Positions 27,746 to 36,409 of a stretch of DNA of 64,000 nucleotides are shown here, one piece after another. Position 1 is the stretch's first letter. Every line of letters starts with the position of its first letter. Origin of the DNA: Paucihalobacter ruber (lineage in GTDB: Bacteria; Bacteroidota; Bacteroidia; Flavobacteriales; Flavobacteriaceae). The notes beneath the pieces were generated by a model. It was not told the origin of the DNA. It did no database searches and saw nothing but the letters and a program-made list of their open reading frames with translations. Position numbers and translations under genes: made by a program. Location of the stretch: NCBI RefSeq assembly GCF_006494535.1, contig NZ_VHIQ01000004.1:1-64000 (forward strand), read 5' to 3'.

Positions 27746-28645
27746 TCATTCCATATTTTTAATATGGAGTGTTTCGGCTCTAAACTTATTTTTACCAAAA
27801 TCTAAAGTTCTGATAGGGAACGGAATATTGATGTTATTAGCGTTGTAAGCAGCTTTAATGGCCATAATACCTTTACTTTGAGCGTCTAAAATATCTTTTC
27901 GGTCTTTAATGGGCGTCCAAAATCTGATGAGATAATTAATGGAACTATCGCCAAAAGCGGTGTAGAAGAACTCAATTTCTTCGTTTTTTTCTTGTTTAAA
28001 TAGTTCGGCTATGGCTTTGGTAGTAACTTTTTTCACAAGTTCTAAATCGCTTTCATAGCCAACGCCGCAACTTATAGTTATTCTTGAGCGTTTGGTACCG
28101 GTAAAATTTTTAAAAGGCGCATCAATTATTTTAGAATTGGGAATTACCACAGCATTATTATCGGCCTCCATAATGGTTACACTTCTCAGGTTGATGTCTA
28201 TAACTCTTCCCTCGTGATTATTGGTAACAATCCAATCGCCAATTTGAATATTGGGTAAAAACGACAAAATAAACCCCGAAAATGTATTATGTAAGGTACC
28301 CTGTAGTGCCAGACCAATGGCTAAACCAACCACACCGGCACCGGCAAGTACTGAGGTGAGTACTTTGTCTAAATCTAATATGGCTAGTGCGGTAAAGAAA
28401 CCAACCAATACAGTAACTATAAAGGCGGTTCGGGCTAAAATTGCTTTGATGGATTCTTGACCAACCTTTTTTAGCAGAACTTTTTTGATAAAATGTCCAA
28501 AGTATTTGCCAGCGTACCAGAACAACACAAAAACAACAATGGCTAACAGGAAGTTAGGGGTTGCTAATAAGATATCTTCACCCCAGCCATAAAGTTTATC
28601 AAGTATTTTTTCGAAAGCCCTTTTTATATCGAAATCTTTGAACAT
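27746..28645 (-). CDS. Mechanosensitive channel of the MscS family
   Basis: About 299 residues from the ATG at 28645 (MFKDFDIKRAFEKILDKLYG). In-frame starts at 28678 and 28726 exist, and 28726 would overlap the DoxX gene. The TM3 pore helix region reads LTSVLAGAGVVGLAIGLALQ, Gly/Ala-rich as in MscS. The beta domain follows with IQIGDWIVTNNHEGRVIDIN and VVIPNSKIIDAPFKNFT. Small-conductance osmotic safety valve of the inner membrane; a short, three-helix member. The family is clear. Confidence 0.92.
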   Translation of the reverse strand: MFKDFDIKRAFEKILDKLYGWGEDILLATPNFLLAIVVFVLFWYAGKYFGHFIKKVLLKKVGQESIKAILARTAFIVTVLVGFFTALAILDLDKVLTSVLAGAGVVGLAIGLALQGTLHNTFSGFILSFLPNIQIGDWIVTNNHEGRVIDINLRSVTIMEADNNAVVIPNSKIIDAPFKNFTGTKRSRITISCGVGYESDLELVKKVTTKAIAELFKQEKNEEIEFFYTAFGDSSINYLIRFWTPIKDRKDILDAQSKGIMAIKAAYNANNINIPFPIRTLDFGKNKFRAETLHIKNME

Positions 28646-28709
28646 TAGCATAGCTATTGGTATTGACAAGTTATACATAAAGTTAGTGTTTAAAGATATT
28701 AAATTGTAA

Positions 28710-29054
28710 TTAAATCCCGAGTACAACCCAAAAAATATAAGCGTTTAAACACATAAAAAACAAAGCAGGAAGCGAGATCCATAGGCTGTCATTTAATCTA
28801 AGACGCACAATTAACCCGAGCAACATTAGCAATGCCAATCCTCCTGAAGCTGCTAAGACTAACGGTTTGGAAAGCCAAAATCCGATGATTAATCCGAGTC
28901 CGCCTGAAATTTCCAAAATTACCACCAACAACCCTAATTTTTCTAATTGAAAGCGTTTAAACTCGCTTTTCATATGTGTTCCGGTGAAATACGAAATCCC
29001 GTAACCCAAGAACGATAAGCCCGAAAAGAAAACACAAAATGTGTATAGGTTCAT
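28710..29054 (-). CDS. DoxX-like membrane protein
   Basis: 114 residues with four hydrophobic helices, the DoxX family plan. Helix 1 is FCVFFSGLSFLGYGISYFTG. The conserved middle reads FQLEKLGLLVVILEISGGLG, and LVLAASGGLALLMLLGLIV follows. Family members are thought to be small redox or quinone-linked inner membrane proteins, though roles differ. It is 2 nt after another small membrane gene with the same fold (29057-29401), so the two form a pair. Confidence 0.8.
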   Translation of the reverse strand: MNLYTFCVFFSGLSFLGYGISYFTGTHMKSEFKRFQLEKLGLLVVILEISGGLGLIIGFWLSKPLVLAASGGLALLMLLGLIVRLRLNDSLWISLPALFFMCLNAYIFWVVLGI

Positions 29055-29056
29055 AT

Positions 29057-29401
29057 TTAGATGATATCAGCTGAACTAACAGCGATAAAAATACAGAGTA
29101 GCAGCAAAATTAATGAAGGTAAACGCTGTTTAAAAGGGTTACCGGCTTTAAAGTGAAAATACTGTGCAGCTACCATAAACAAACCCATTAATACAGCAGA
29201 AGCCAATACCAAAGAATCATACCAAATACCTACAATTAATAAGGTTGCAAGCGATGTTTTAGCGAAGCCAACAAAACTTCGGGTAATATCGTTTAGTTTG
29301 AACTGATTAAATTCTTTTATAACATTATGAATTCTAAAAATCCAAACGAAAGCCACTGAGACCGCCACTGCAATTTGGGCAGCTATTACTAATTGATTCA
29401 T
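29057..29401 (-). CDS. Small four-helix membrane protein, DoxX-like
   Basis: 114 residues, same length as its downstream neighbour. Helices: LVIAAQIAVAVSVAFVWIF, FVGFAKTSLATLLIVGIWY, LVLASAVLMGLFMVAAQYF and LPSLILLLLCIFIAVSSADI. The second half (DITRSFVGFAKTSLATLLIVG, split as shown) recalls DoxX-like sequences with conserved charged residues between helices. Probably a tandem-duplicated or heterodimeric DoxX-like pair with the next gene. The membrane topology is clear; the family is likely. Confidence 0.7.
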   Translation of the reverse strand: MNQLVIAAQIAVAVSVAFVWIFRIHNVIKEFNQFKLNDITRSFVGFAKTSLATLLIVGIWYDSLVLASAVLMGLFMVAAQYFHFKAGNPFKQRLPSLILLLLCIFIAVSSADII

Positions 29402-29471
29402 TATATAGGGTGTTATTTAGTTTGTAATAAAGGTACAAACATTATTACTATTAAGAATGGAAACGCTCATT

Positions 29472-29864
29472 TTATTCTTTTTCGATATCAATTAAATGAA
29501 TATTAAGTGCTTTAACACTTATTTGAATTTCAATGATTGAAAAAATAAGTGAAATCATCAATAGCACTAACGAAACCCCAAAAACGATACTTCCAAAAAC
29601 CTGCCAATTTTCGTAAATAGCAAACATACTTACCACACAAAGCAGGAGTGAAGCAATACCTGTTAACTGCATGTTTTTTATGAGATTAACACGTTTTCTT
29701 AAATTAGCAATTTGCGCTTTAATATTTGGGTCGGCACCATCTTTAAACTGTTTGTGTAATGTTCTTATTAAGGTGGCTAGTGTTAAAAATCTATTAGTAT
29801 AAGCCAAAAGCAATAATGAAATTGCAGGAAATAATAATGCCGGGGTTGTAAGTGATATTTCCAT
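29472..29864 (-). CDS. DUF2721 membrane protein
   Basis: 130 residues with three hydrophobic segments: TPALLFPAISLLLLAYTNRF (residues 7-26), ASLLLCVVSMFAIYENW and FGSIVFGVSLVLLMISLIFS. Between the first two lies a conserved amphipathic region RFLTLATLIRTLHKQFKDGA and RKRVNLIKNMQLTGI, typical of DUF2721. Function unknown. It stands between proC and the DoxX-like pair, in the same direction. Confidence 0.8.
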   Translation of the reverse strand: MEISLTTPALLFPAISLLLLAYTNRFLTLATLIRTLHKQFKDGADPNIKAQIANLRKRVNLIKNMQLTGIASLLLCVVSMFAIYENWQVFGSIVFGVSLVLLMISLIFSIIEIQISVKALNIHLIDIEKE

Positions 29865-29895
29865 TCAGCCTTTTGTAATTTACAGCAAAAATAGG

Positions 29896-30696
29896 TTATT
29901 TACCCAATTCTTGTGCTCTTTTAAAGGCGGCATTTGCACCACCAACAATAATATTATTTAAATTTTTTTCGTTAAAGTGTTTCACAGCGGCTTCGGTAGT
30001 ACCACCTTTAGAGGCTACTTTTTGTATCCACTCTTGGCAATTGTGGCTGCTTTGTCGGTAGAGGTGTAAAGCACCTGAGAAGGTCTGTTTTACCAGCATT
30101 TCGGCCTCAACGGGTTTGATGCCCATATCGATAGCCGATTGAATCATAGCATCCATAAAGTAATAAATATATGCAGGTCCTGATCCCGAAATCGCCGTGA
30201 CTGCATCGATGAGTGTTTCATTGGCAACATTCAAAGTCTTTCCGGTGGTTTGCAGCAAGTTTTGAACCCATTGTTCTTCAAGCCTCGAAATAGCATCGGT
30301 GCAGGTAAAAGCCGTCATACCGTGACCAATTTGTGCCGGCAGGTTAGGCATGGCTCTAATAATTTTATCAACTTTTAAATTATCTTTAATGGTTTTAATA
30401 GTGATACCCGCCATAATACTCAACACCACCTGATCTGCTTCGATGTGACCCACAATTTCGGCAAACAATTTGGGAACATCTTGAGGTTTAACGGCCAGAA
30501 TAATTAACTCAGCTTTTTTAATGGCTTTATAATCGGTAATGATTTCGGCTATTTTTAGCTGTTTAAGCTCGTTAATTTTATCAGGATTATCTTTTTCCAA
30601 AATCATTAAATGCTCAGGCGTTACCACATGAGAGTTGATAAAAGCCTTGGCATAGGTTAAGCCCATATTTCCGCCACCGATGATTAGAATGTTCAT
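29896..30696 (-). CDS. proC: Pyrroline-5-carboxylate reductase
   Basis: 266 residues, usual length. Last step of proline synthesis: NAD(P)H-dependent reduction of 1-pyrroline-5-carboxylate. It starts with the Rossmann motif IGGGNMGLTYAKAFINS (residues 6-22). LAVKPQDV, SIMAGITI, IIRAMPNLPAQIGHGMTA and the family signature AISGSGPAYIYYFMDAMIQS, then VKQTFSGALHL and KGGTTEAAV, are all present. Stands alone, with 30 nt to the DUF2721 gene. Confidence 0.95.
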   Translation of the reverse strand: MNILIIGGGNMGLTYAKAFINSHVVTPEHLMILEKDNPDKINELKQLKIAEIITDYKAIKKAELIILAVKPQDVPKLFAEIVGHIEADQVVLSIMAGITIKTIKDNLKVDKIIRAMPNLPAQIGHGMTAFTCTDAISRLEEQWVQNLLQTTGKTLNVANETLIDAVTAISGSGPAYIYYFMDAMIQSAIDMGIKPVEAEMLVKQTFSGALHLYRQSSHNCQEWIQKVASKGGTTEAAVKHFNEKNLNNIIVGGANAAFKRAQELGK

Positions 30697-30782
30697 AACA
30701 ATGTTTTTAAAATGCTGATTTACAATTTAAATTGTAAAAATAAACTAATGACCTAATTAAAAGTACTTATAAGTTTAATTAT

Positions 30783-31247
30783 TTAGCATCCGCAGTGGCC
30801 AAATATAGCTGTTTCAAATGTTTGTTCGTTATTCGAAGTTAATTTAAGTATCCCTTCGTGAACCCAAATCTCATCGATAGCATCTATTTCATAAGTTTCA
30901 ACACGTAGTTCAAAATTGTCATTCTTCCAAATTTTTAGGCGCTCTTTTTTTGAGTTTAAGGTGTCATTAGACACCAGATTTAAAGTTTCAGTTTTGCCGT
31001 TGACTTTAATAAGCGCTTTACTAAAATAATCGTCAATCACCAGATAGCGTTGGCTTCTAAAATCTTCTTTATTTTTTGATGAATAGCATGAGCAACCCAT
31101 GACTTCTTCCGGCCATATGGTGAAATTTTCAATTTGAAGTACAGTATCAGTTGAAGGTTGTTGTGTGGTTTGGCTGTCTTTTTTGGTGTGATTTTTACAA
31201 GATTGAAAAAAGAATGCTATTGAAAGGATTAAAATTAATAGTTTCAT
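30783..31247 (-). CDS. Lipoprotein, unknown
   Basis: 154 residues. The N-terminus LLILILSIAFFFQSCKNHTK is a lipoprotein signal with lipobox FQSC (Cys16). The rest has no recognised domain: a beta-rich region around IWPEEVMGCSCYSSKNKEDF and the end IFGHCGC. Four or five cysteines, two CxC pairs, could bind metal or form disulfides. Lacking the +2 aspartate rule information for this group, outer membrane placement is presumed. No functional context; proC lies next downstream. Confidence 0.72.
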   Translation of the reverse strand: MKLLILILSIAFFFQSCKNHTKKDSQTTQQPSTDTVLQIENFTIWPEEVMGCSCYSSKNKEDFRSQRYLVIDDYFSKALIKVNGKTETLNLVSNDTLNSKKERLKIWKNDNFELRVETYEIDAIDEIWVHEGILKLTSNNEQTFETAIFGHCGC

Positions 31248-31339
31248 GACTTTAAATGAATGATAACGATAAAATTAAGGAATTTTAAAGATTTATAACC
31301 CATTGCGTTATAGATTTTCATTTCATTGGATATCATCGC

Positions 31340-31400
31340 ATTAACTGTCTTCATCTCGGTTGTGGAATCGAATACCATATTCAAATGCTTTGGGTAATTG
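31340..31400 (+). repeat. Degenerate copy of the 34.6-kb 111-bp repeat
   Basis: The stretch starts ATTAACTG and includes AATACCA followed by TCAAATGCTTTGGG. It lines up with 34619 onward and 34730 onward, keeping most bases across 60 nt. It lies in the intergenic gap of 31248-31554, outside the predicted island. Otherwise that gap holds no gene. Confidence 0.6.
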
Positions 31401-31554
31401 ACTAGGTTTCTTCAATTTCAAACTATGAGTTAATAAAAAATATTAACGTCACCATTTTACTTAATCGCGTAAAAAATCTTAAAACGTAATAATTAATATT
31501 ATTACAATTATTTCTGTTTTTTTAAAATTATTAATTTCATTAATGATTTTGTTT

Positions 31555-32712
31555 TTAATACCTAAACAATGCGTTGATTTTTGAATTTGGATTCGGCATA
31601 TCTTCCTTATCTAGTAAATAAACGTCTCCACCCTTTAAAAATGTTTGTATTGCAGCTACATTCATTAATGAAATTGAATCGTCATTGTCCTCACTTACAG
31701 AAAGCGTTATAGTCCCATTTTCTTTTTTGTAAGTACCATAAATATCAGCCATATTTTCACAAAATAAAGTCTCAATTTTTCCATCAAAAGCTGCTGGCAA
31801 TATGGCTTTAATTTCAACAGCCGTTTTACCTGTGCCTTGATCTGCTAAAAAATGTGCTATTTTATCCTTTCTGGCTTGGTCAAATGTTGGAGCCATTTTT
31901 TCCCATGCCATCTCATGAATGTCAAAAATGTCAATAGCATCAAAATCAACTTTAACATATTGCTTTACTAGATTCTGATACGTATTAATCTCTTTGTAAA
32001 TGGAAAAAAGATACTCTTGAGTAACAATAAGTAATGGGCTGTCTTCATTACTTAAAATTGTTCGGAGGCCATCATTTATGGCTCTAAAATAGGCCTTAAT
32101 TTCTTTTTTGTCTTTTCCTGTGGCACCTTCTTGACCATGAAATATGGCCTGACCTTTACCTCCTTGTTGCGTTCTAAATTGAAGATTCTTTTCCTCATAA
32201 TCATAGCCTACCCTTTCTTGTAAGTTTTTAGGTATTAAATCATCGATGACAATCTCGGTAAAACTATATTTGGTGCATTCATATAATTTTACAGTTTCTA
32301 ATTGAAGCGTCATCAAATAAAAAGTCCCATTACCAACAAACATAGGCATCAATGGTTTTAAATAAAAGGAATCTGCAACAGCGTTAAATTCTTTAAAATA
32401 TATAGGAAGCGTATATTTTCTAAAAAAACTATCGGTTAAAAAAATTGCCAAACCATCAGATTGATTACTCCAAAACCGACTATCATCTATTAATTTTTCT
32501 ACAGGAACTAACATTTTACTGATATCCAAATCCTGAAGTCCTTTTTTTGACAACTTATGTTTCACTTGTTTTACTTGTGTTTTTAAAGCTAACACATCTT
32601 TATGATTCAATACTTCTTCACCTGCTCTATGCGTAGGAACAAATAAAGAAATACAATTTTCTGCATTGACCTTATTTAATTCTTCAATGTCTTTTTTATA
32701 TAGTAATGACAT
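31555..32712 (-). CDS. baeRF-like protein (archaeo-eukaryotic release factor family)
   Basis: 385 residues. It resembles the bacterial archaeo-eukaryotic release factor (baeRF) families: an N-terminal domain beginning LLYKKDIEELNKVNAENCIS and then LFVPTHRAG, a middle RNase H-like segment with FYLMTLQLETVKLYECTKYS, and an eL30-like C-terminal part with LMNVAAIQTFLKGGDVYLLD and MPNPNSKINALFRY. The family is thought to act on ribosomes, perhaps in rescue or as anti-defence; experimental support is scarce. It lies 453 nt upstream of dodecin on the same strand. Subfamily number uncertain. Confidence 0.75.
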   Translation of the reverse strand: MSLLYKKDIEELNKVNAENCISLFVPTHRAGEEVLNHKDVLALKTQVKQVKHKLSKKGLQDLDISKMLVPVEKLIDDSRFWSNQSDGLAIFLTDSFFRKYTLPIYFKEFNAVADSFYLKPLMPMFVGNGTFYLMTLQLETVKLYECTKYSFTEIVIDDLIPKNLQERVGYDYEEKNLQFRTQQGGKGQAIFHGQEGATGKDKKEIKAYFRAINDGLRTILSNEDSPLLIVTQEYLFSIYKEINTYQNLVKQYVKVDFDAIDIFDIHEMAWEKMAPTFDQARKDKIAHFLADQGTGKTAVEIKAILPAAFDGKIETLFCENMADIYGTYKKENGTITLSVSEDNDDSISLMNVAAIQTFLKGGDVYLLDKEDMPNPNSKINALFRY

Positions 32713-32840
32713 GATGTTTGTTTTTTAAAATTATTATTTATTATATGGGTAGCCACAGTAAACCATGCTCTGGTTTACTAAAAATACTGTCTATTAGTAT
32801 TGCCATAAAAATTATTCTACCCTTAAATACTTTAGAACAA

Positions 32841-32890
32841 AAGGATTTCACAAGGTAAATTAGTAAAGTATTTACCTTGTTGAAATCCTT
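32841..32890 (-). terminator. Terminator after dodecin
   Basis: A long imperfect hairpin: AAGGATTTCA with TGAAATCCTT, and inside it AGGTAAAT with ATTTACCT. It follows the dodecin stop codon by 8 nt on the minus strand. No clear T-run follows, but the stem is strong. Confidence 0.7.
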
Positions 32891-32897
32891 GTCTTAA

Positions 32898-33101
32898 CTA
32901 ATCGGTTATACCAAAACTAACTTTCGTAGTCACTCTGAACTGGGTTACCTGATTGTTGTCAACAGTTGCCTGCATATCTTTTACATAAACAGACTTGATA
33001 TTTTTTACTGTTTTGGATGCTTCTTTAACAACGTTTTTAACTGCGTCATCAAAACTTATTGTAGAATTTCCTAAGATTTCTATTACTTTTAATACTGACA
33101 T
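32898..33101 (-). CDS. Dodecin family flavin-binding protein
   Basis: 67 residues, exactly dodecin size. Sequence VLKVIEILGNSTISFDDAVK (residues 3-22) with NIKSVYVKDMQATVDNNQVT and FRVTTKVSFGI matches the family. Dodecins form hollow dodecamers that store or buffer flavins (FMN, riboflavin) and quench excited flavin. The Trp found at the flavin site of archaeal dodecins is absent. Together with photolyases and flavin reductase elsewhere in the window it fits a light-exposed life. Confidence 0.9.
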   Translation of the reverse strand: MSVLKVIEILGNSTISFDDAVKNVVKEASKTVKNIKSVYVKDMQATVDNNQVTQFRVTTKVSFGITD

Positions 33102-33318
33102 AATTTATTGATTTAATATTAATATGAAAGCATAATAGTGATTAATTATGTCTTATAAAATGATCTTTATCAGTTTTTGAAACTTTTAGCATCACTTTAA
33201 AAGGTTTATCATATTGTAAGCTTCCCCAAAAACAGAACTGCTTAAAAGAAAGAAATTATTATCAACTTTAAATAGTACTTGATAGAAAGACATCAATTTA
33301 TACCAAATATGACTAGTA

Positions 33319-34334
33319 ATGGTAAAAGCACATTTTGAAAACATAAGACAAACCATTTTAGAGTAGCTTGATTGTGCGACTGAAAATATAGTTGTTGCCG
33401 TTTTTGGTTTACGAACCAAACATTGTTTCAAAAATTAATAACAAAACGCTCTCAAGGACTAAAAGTCGAGTTGATAATTCACAACGATTATATTAACAAC
33501 CGTGAATCTGGACTAAACTTTCAAGGCTTTATTGATTGCGGAGGAGACTTTTATTTTCTGACACCTTCAACCCGATGCATAATAAGTTTTGTGTTCAAGA
33601 TGCATAATATGTTTTGTGTTATTGATAATAAAACACTAATCAATGGTTCATACAATTGGACTTACTACGCGGAGGACCGAAATAGAGAAAATATTCTTCT
33701 GATTAAGGATGAAAAAGAAACTATTGATGCTTTTATCTCAGAGTTTGAAAGACTCAAATCTATGACTAAAAGGGTTGAAAAAATTCGACCATTAACAAAG
33801 TTTGAAGTTGACGAATTTAACTTACTAAGAGCGCGGGACTACTTAGCATACGACATTGTGTTTGAATCCAAAGCAACAGGACGTAAAGAGATAATAGAAA
33901 GTGCATTTCAAATAGCTCCCGGGAACATTGCAGTTCAAAAGACAGCGTTTGATCTTAAATTAACAAGACGATGAAAGTTAAAGTATTCGATTGGTTCAAG
34001 TCTTCAACATAATAAATATTTAGTGATCGTTCCAAAGGGTACTTTTATTCCAGTAACGAAAACTGAAATTGTTCAGACGAGTGTGGATAATCAAACAAGC
34101 TCAACTGCAACAATCCATTATGGGGAAAAACCTTATGCACGGCAAAACATCGAGTTTGCTAGAATGACTATTAGAGGACTTACTAAAAAACCGGCAGGAC
34201 AGGCTAAGATTAAATATCACTTCACCATTGACATAAATGGAATCTTAAGAATGGAAAAATTTTCATTAGATAATGGTGTAAGATAGATAATCAACAAAGA
34301 AATAACACCGCTACTTGAAGAAGAAACGGATTAG
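33319..34334 (+). pseudogene. Decayed PLD nuclease gene (paralogue of 57455-58447)
   Basis: Aligns along its whole length with the intact PLD gene at 57455-58447. The start ATG at 33319 is kept, but a TAG follows after 15 codons. There are several further frameshifts. A 25-nt tandem duplication of the HKD motif region (GATGCATAATAAGTTTTGTG near 33577, repeated near 33602) breaks the active site, and a TGA replaces an Arg codon near 33972. Two open fragments (33423-33974 and 34023-34286) remain. The homology continues past the stop into the 12-bp repeats and a decayed att site. Confidence 0.9.
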
Positions 34335-34501
34335 CTTTACCAAAACACAATAATAAAAGTTAAAATTAAACTTCCATGTTGAAGTTTTGATTTTTATTAA
34401 ACGAATAGAGTCATAATTTTAGTATTGTATTGTTTTTTATAGGTCCTTTATTTAAGAAGTTCCGAAATAGTATAATAGAAAAAGTGTACATTATTTCGTT
34501 A

Positions 34502-34561
34502 AAAATGTAAACCAAAATGTAAACCAAAATGTAAACCAAAATGTAAACCAAAATGTCAAAT
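34502..34561 (+). repeat. Five tandem 12-bp repeats (AAAATGTAAACC)
   Basis: Four copies of AAAATGTAAACC at 34502-34549 and a fifth, AAAATGTCAAAT, at 34550-34561. The same unit with C for A occurs at 35020-35055 and 58603-58626, next to the island ends. Placement suggests arm-type integrase sites. Confidence 0.85.
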
Positions 34562-34603
34562 CAAAAAATAAAGCACTGTATATCAACATATAAAGGACTT
34601 TTT

Positions 34604-34621
34604 GACGGAGGAAGAGGGATT
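34604..34621 (+). other. Decayed att-like copy of the tRNA-Ser 3' end
   Basis: GACGGAGGAAGAGGGATT differs at 2 of 18 positions from the tRNA-Ser 3' end at 58670-58687. The 40 bp before it also match the region left of tRNA-Ser, including a broken version of the terminator hairpin. Confidence 0.7.
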
Positions 34622-34839
34622 AACTGCGTTGATCCTTAAGAGGGAATCCAATACCACAATCAAATGCTTTGGGCTATCGCCCTCAATGCATTTTTTGTTT
34701 TGCTGTCAGAAGCCTTTTGTTTTAGTGTGATTAACTGCGTTGATCCCCGAGAGAGAATCCAATACCACAATCAAATGCTTCGGGCTATCGCCCTGATAGC
34801 ATTTTTTGTTTCGCTCCAAATTTCAAGCAAGCTTGATTT
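34618..34839 (+). repeat. Two direct repeats of 111 bp
   Basis: GATTAACTGCGTTGATCC begins at 34618 and again at 34729. After it come AATCCAATACCACAATCAAA and TGCTT(T/C)GGGCTATCGCCCT in both copies. The 3' halves diverge. No protein is credible here; an apparent frame at 34664-34885 merely crosses the repeats. Confidence 0.8.
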
Positions 34840-34891
34840 TACGCGAAACAAAAAATGCTCCGCAACTACGTTGCGAAGCATTTGATTGTGG
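34765..34891. repeat. Large palindrome abutting the left att site
   Basis: CCACAATCAAATGCTTCG (34765-34782) pairs perfectly with 34874-34891. Inner arms continue: GCATTTTTTGTTTCGC pairs with GCGAAACAAAAAATGC. The total stem is over 40 bp, with inner mismatches and a loop containing AAGCAAGCTTGA. The right arm ends exactly where the left att core starts. Confidence 0.8.
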
Positions 34892-34912
34892 CGGAGAAAG
34901 AGGTTATCGAAC
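34890..34912 (+). other. Left attachment site of the island
   Basis: GGCGGAGAAAGAGG is identical to 58669-58682 in the 3' end of tRNA-Ser. The next nine bases also match in six positions (ending TCGAAC in both). It is 186 bp upstream of the integrase start codon. Confidence 0.75.
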
Positions 34913-35019
34913 TTACTTGAAATAAACATAATTTATTATTGTTTAAAACTCACTTTTTTAACTGATATGTTGGTAGTTATATATTTTAATATATATTTGA
35001 CATATATTTAAAATTGATT

Positions 35020-35055
35020 AAAATGTCAACCAAATTGTCAACCAAAATGTCAACT
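35020..35055 (+). repeat. Three 12-bp repeats before the integrase
   Basis: AAAATGTCAACC (35020-35031), AAATTGTCAACC (35032-35043) and AAAATGTCAACT (35044-35055), contiguous, 42 bp before the integrase ATG. Same unit as at 34502 and 58603. Likely integrase arm sites or a self-regulation operator. Confidence 0.75.
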
Positions 35056-35097
35056 AGATATTGAATTAAATTTTAAGAGACACTGAAATAAAAATCT

Positions 35098-36357
35098 ATG
35101 AAACATACTTTTTTTCTGAAAAAACCCAAATCTAATGAAAAGACATTAATCCTCTTTACCTGTTACTTTAAGGATGAAGCTAAAAAATTTGTCTATTCCA
35201 CAGGTGAAGTCATTGAACCAAAGTATTGGAATGCAACTGAAAAAATGCCATACAAATCAGGTAGAAATGTTGCTCCCGATGTAGTAAGCATATTGGAACA
35301 ATTGAATAGGTATTCAAGTGTATTTTATAAGGTTGTTGAGAGATTCAAACTTATGGAACAAACCTTCACGGCTTCAGATCTTAAAAATGAATTCAACAAG
35401 GAGTTTAAGAAATTTGCAATCGATAAAAATCAATTCTATCAAGTCTTTGAAGAATTTATCAATCAAAAGAAAGGACTAAGAGAGTGGAAGCCATCTACCA
35501 AAAAAAGATATGATTATTTAAAAACTTTACTTGAAGATTTCGAAGAGAAGGAAAATTATAAAATATCATTTAATACCATAAATGAAAAATTTTATAATAA
35601 ATTTTTAGAGTTTTGTTATACAACCAGGAATCATTATTCTAACACCGTTGCTAGAAATGTAGGCTTATTAAAAACCTTTTTAAATTGGTCATTAGAACAG
35701 AGAATCAGTTTTAGAGATGATTTTCGGAAATTTAAAACTCCAAAAAAAGTTATTACTAGACAGGAAGCACTTTCTTTAGATCAGTTAAACGAAATTATAT
35801 CTCATAAATGTAGCTCGACGAAACTAGAAAGAGTAAGAGATATTTTTATATTTCAATGTTTTACTGGTATGCGATACAATGAATTATTTAGAATAAGCCC
35901 CAGAACTGTCTATAAAGATTATCTCATTTTGAAGGAAGAAAAGGATAGCACAAAAAAAGATAGAAAAATCCCGTTAACTGATGCTGCTAAATTTATTCTT
36001 CGAAAGTATAAAAACAATTTACCACTCATTTCAAATCAAAAACAAAATGAATATATCAAGAACTTATTAAAGGAAATGGAATATAATCGTGAAGTTGAGT
36101 TTACAAAAACTAAAAACAAAGAGCAAACCACAATTACTAAGAACTTTTTTGATCGCATTTCAACTCATACTGCGCGCCGCACTTTTATAACTCTCATGCG
36201 CAATAACAAGGTGCCTATTAAATCCATCATGGCCATTACCGGACATAAGGATATTAAAATTATTGAATCTTACTATAGTGTTAATGATGATACAACAAAA
36301 GATGCTGTAATTGATACATTTAAGACGGTTGAAATCCCAGTTCTAAAAAAAGCATAG
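35098..36357 (+). CDS. Tyrosine recombinase (island integrase)
   Basis: 419 residues. Site-specific recombinase that should insert and excise the island at tRNA-Ser. N-terminal arm-binding domain: FFLKKPKSNEKTLILFTCYF, with PKYWNATEKMPYK typical of Bacteroidota integrases. SAM-like core-binding domain around 120-215. Catalytic domain: first Arg in FQCFTGMRYNELFRI, the HxxR box STHTARRTFITLMR, GHKD, and the nucleophile Tyr in IIESYYSVND. Complete, so probably active. It lies next to the left att site. Confidence 0.95.
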   Translation: MKHTFFLKKPKSNEKTLILFTCYFKDEAKKFVYSTGEVIEPKYWNATEKMPYKSGRNVAPDVVSILEQLNRYSSVFYKVVERFKLMEQTFTASDLKNEFNKEFKKFAIDKNQFYQVFEEFINQKKGLREWKPSTKKRYDYLKTLLEDFEEKENYKISFNTINEKFYNKFLEFCYTTRNHYSNTVARNVGLLKTFLNWSLEQRISFRDDFRKFKTPKKVITRQEALSLDQLNEIISHKCSSTKLERVRDIFIFQCFTGMRYNELFRISPRTVYKDYLILKEEKDSTKKDRKIPLTDAAKFILRKYKNNLPLISNQKQNEYIKNLLKEMEYNREVEFTKTKNKEQTTITKNFFDRISTHTARRTFITLMRNNKVPIKSIMAITGHKDIKIIESYYSVNDDTTKDAVIDTFKTVEIPVLKKA

Positions 36358-36409
36358 TGCTCTATTAAAGATTCAAGCCAATGAACAGAAATTATTAAAA
36401 AGGTAAGTT

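Noticed and set aside
33192-33431. Minus-strand frame of 79 codons
   Set aside because: Antisense to the start of the decayed PLD gene and its leader.
34502-34561. CRISPR repeats
   Set aside because: 12-bp units without spacers, recurring at both island ends; better as integrase sites.
34664-34885. Open frame of 73 codons
   Set aside because: It merely crosses two copies of the 111-bp repeat and the palindrome; the peptide repeats itself.
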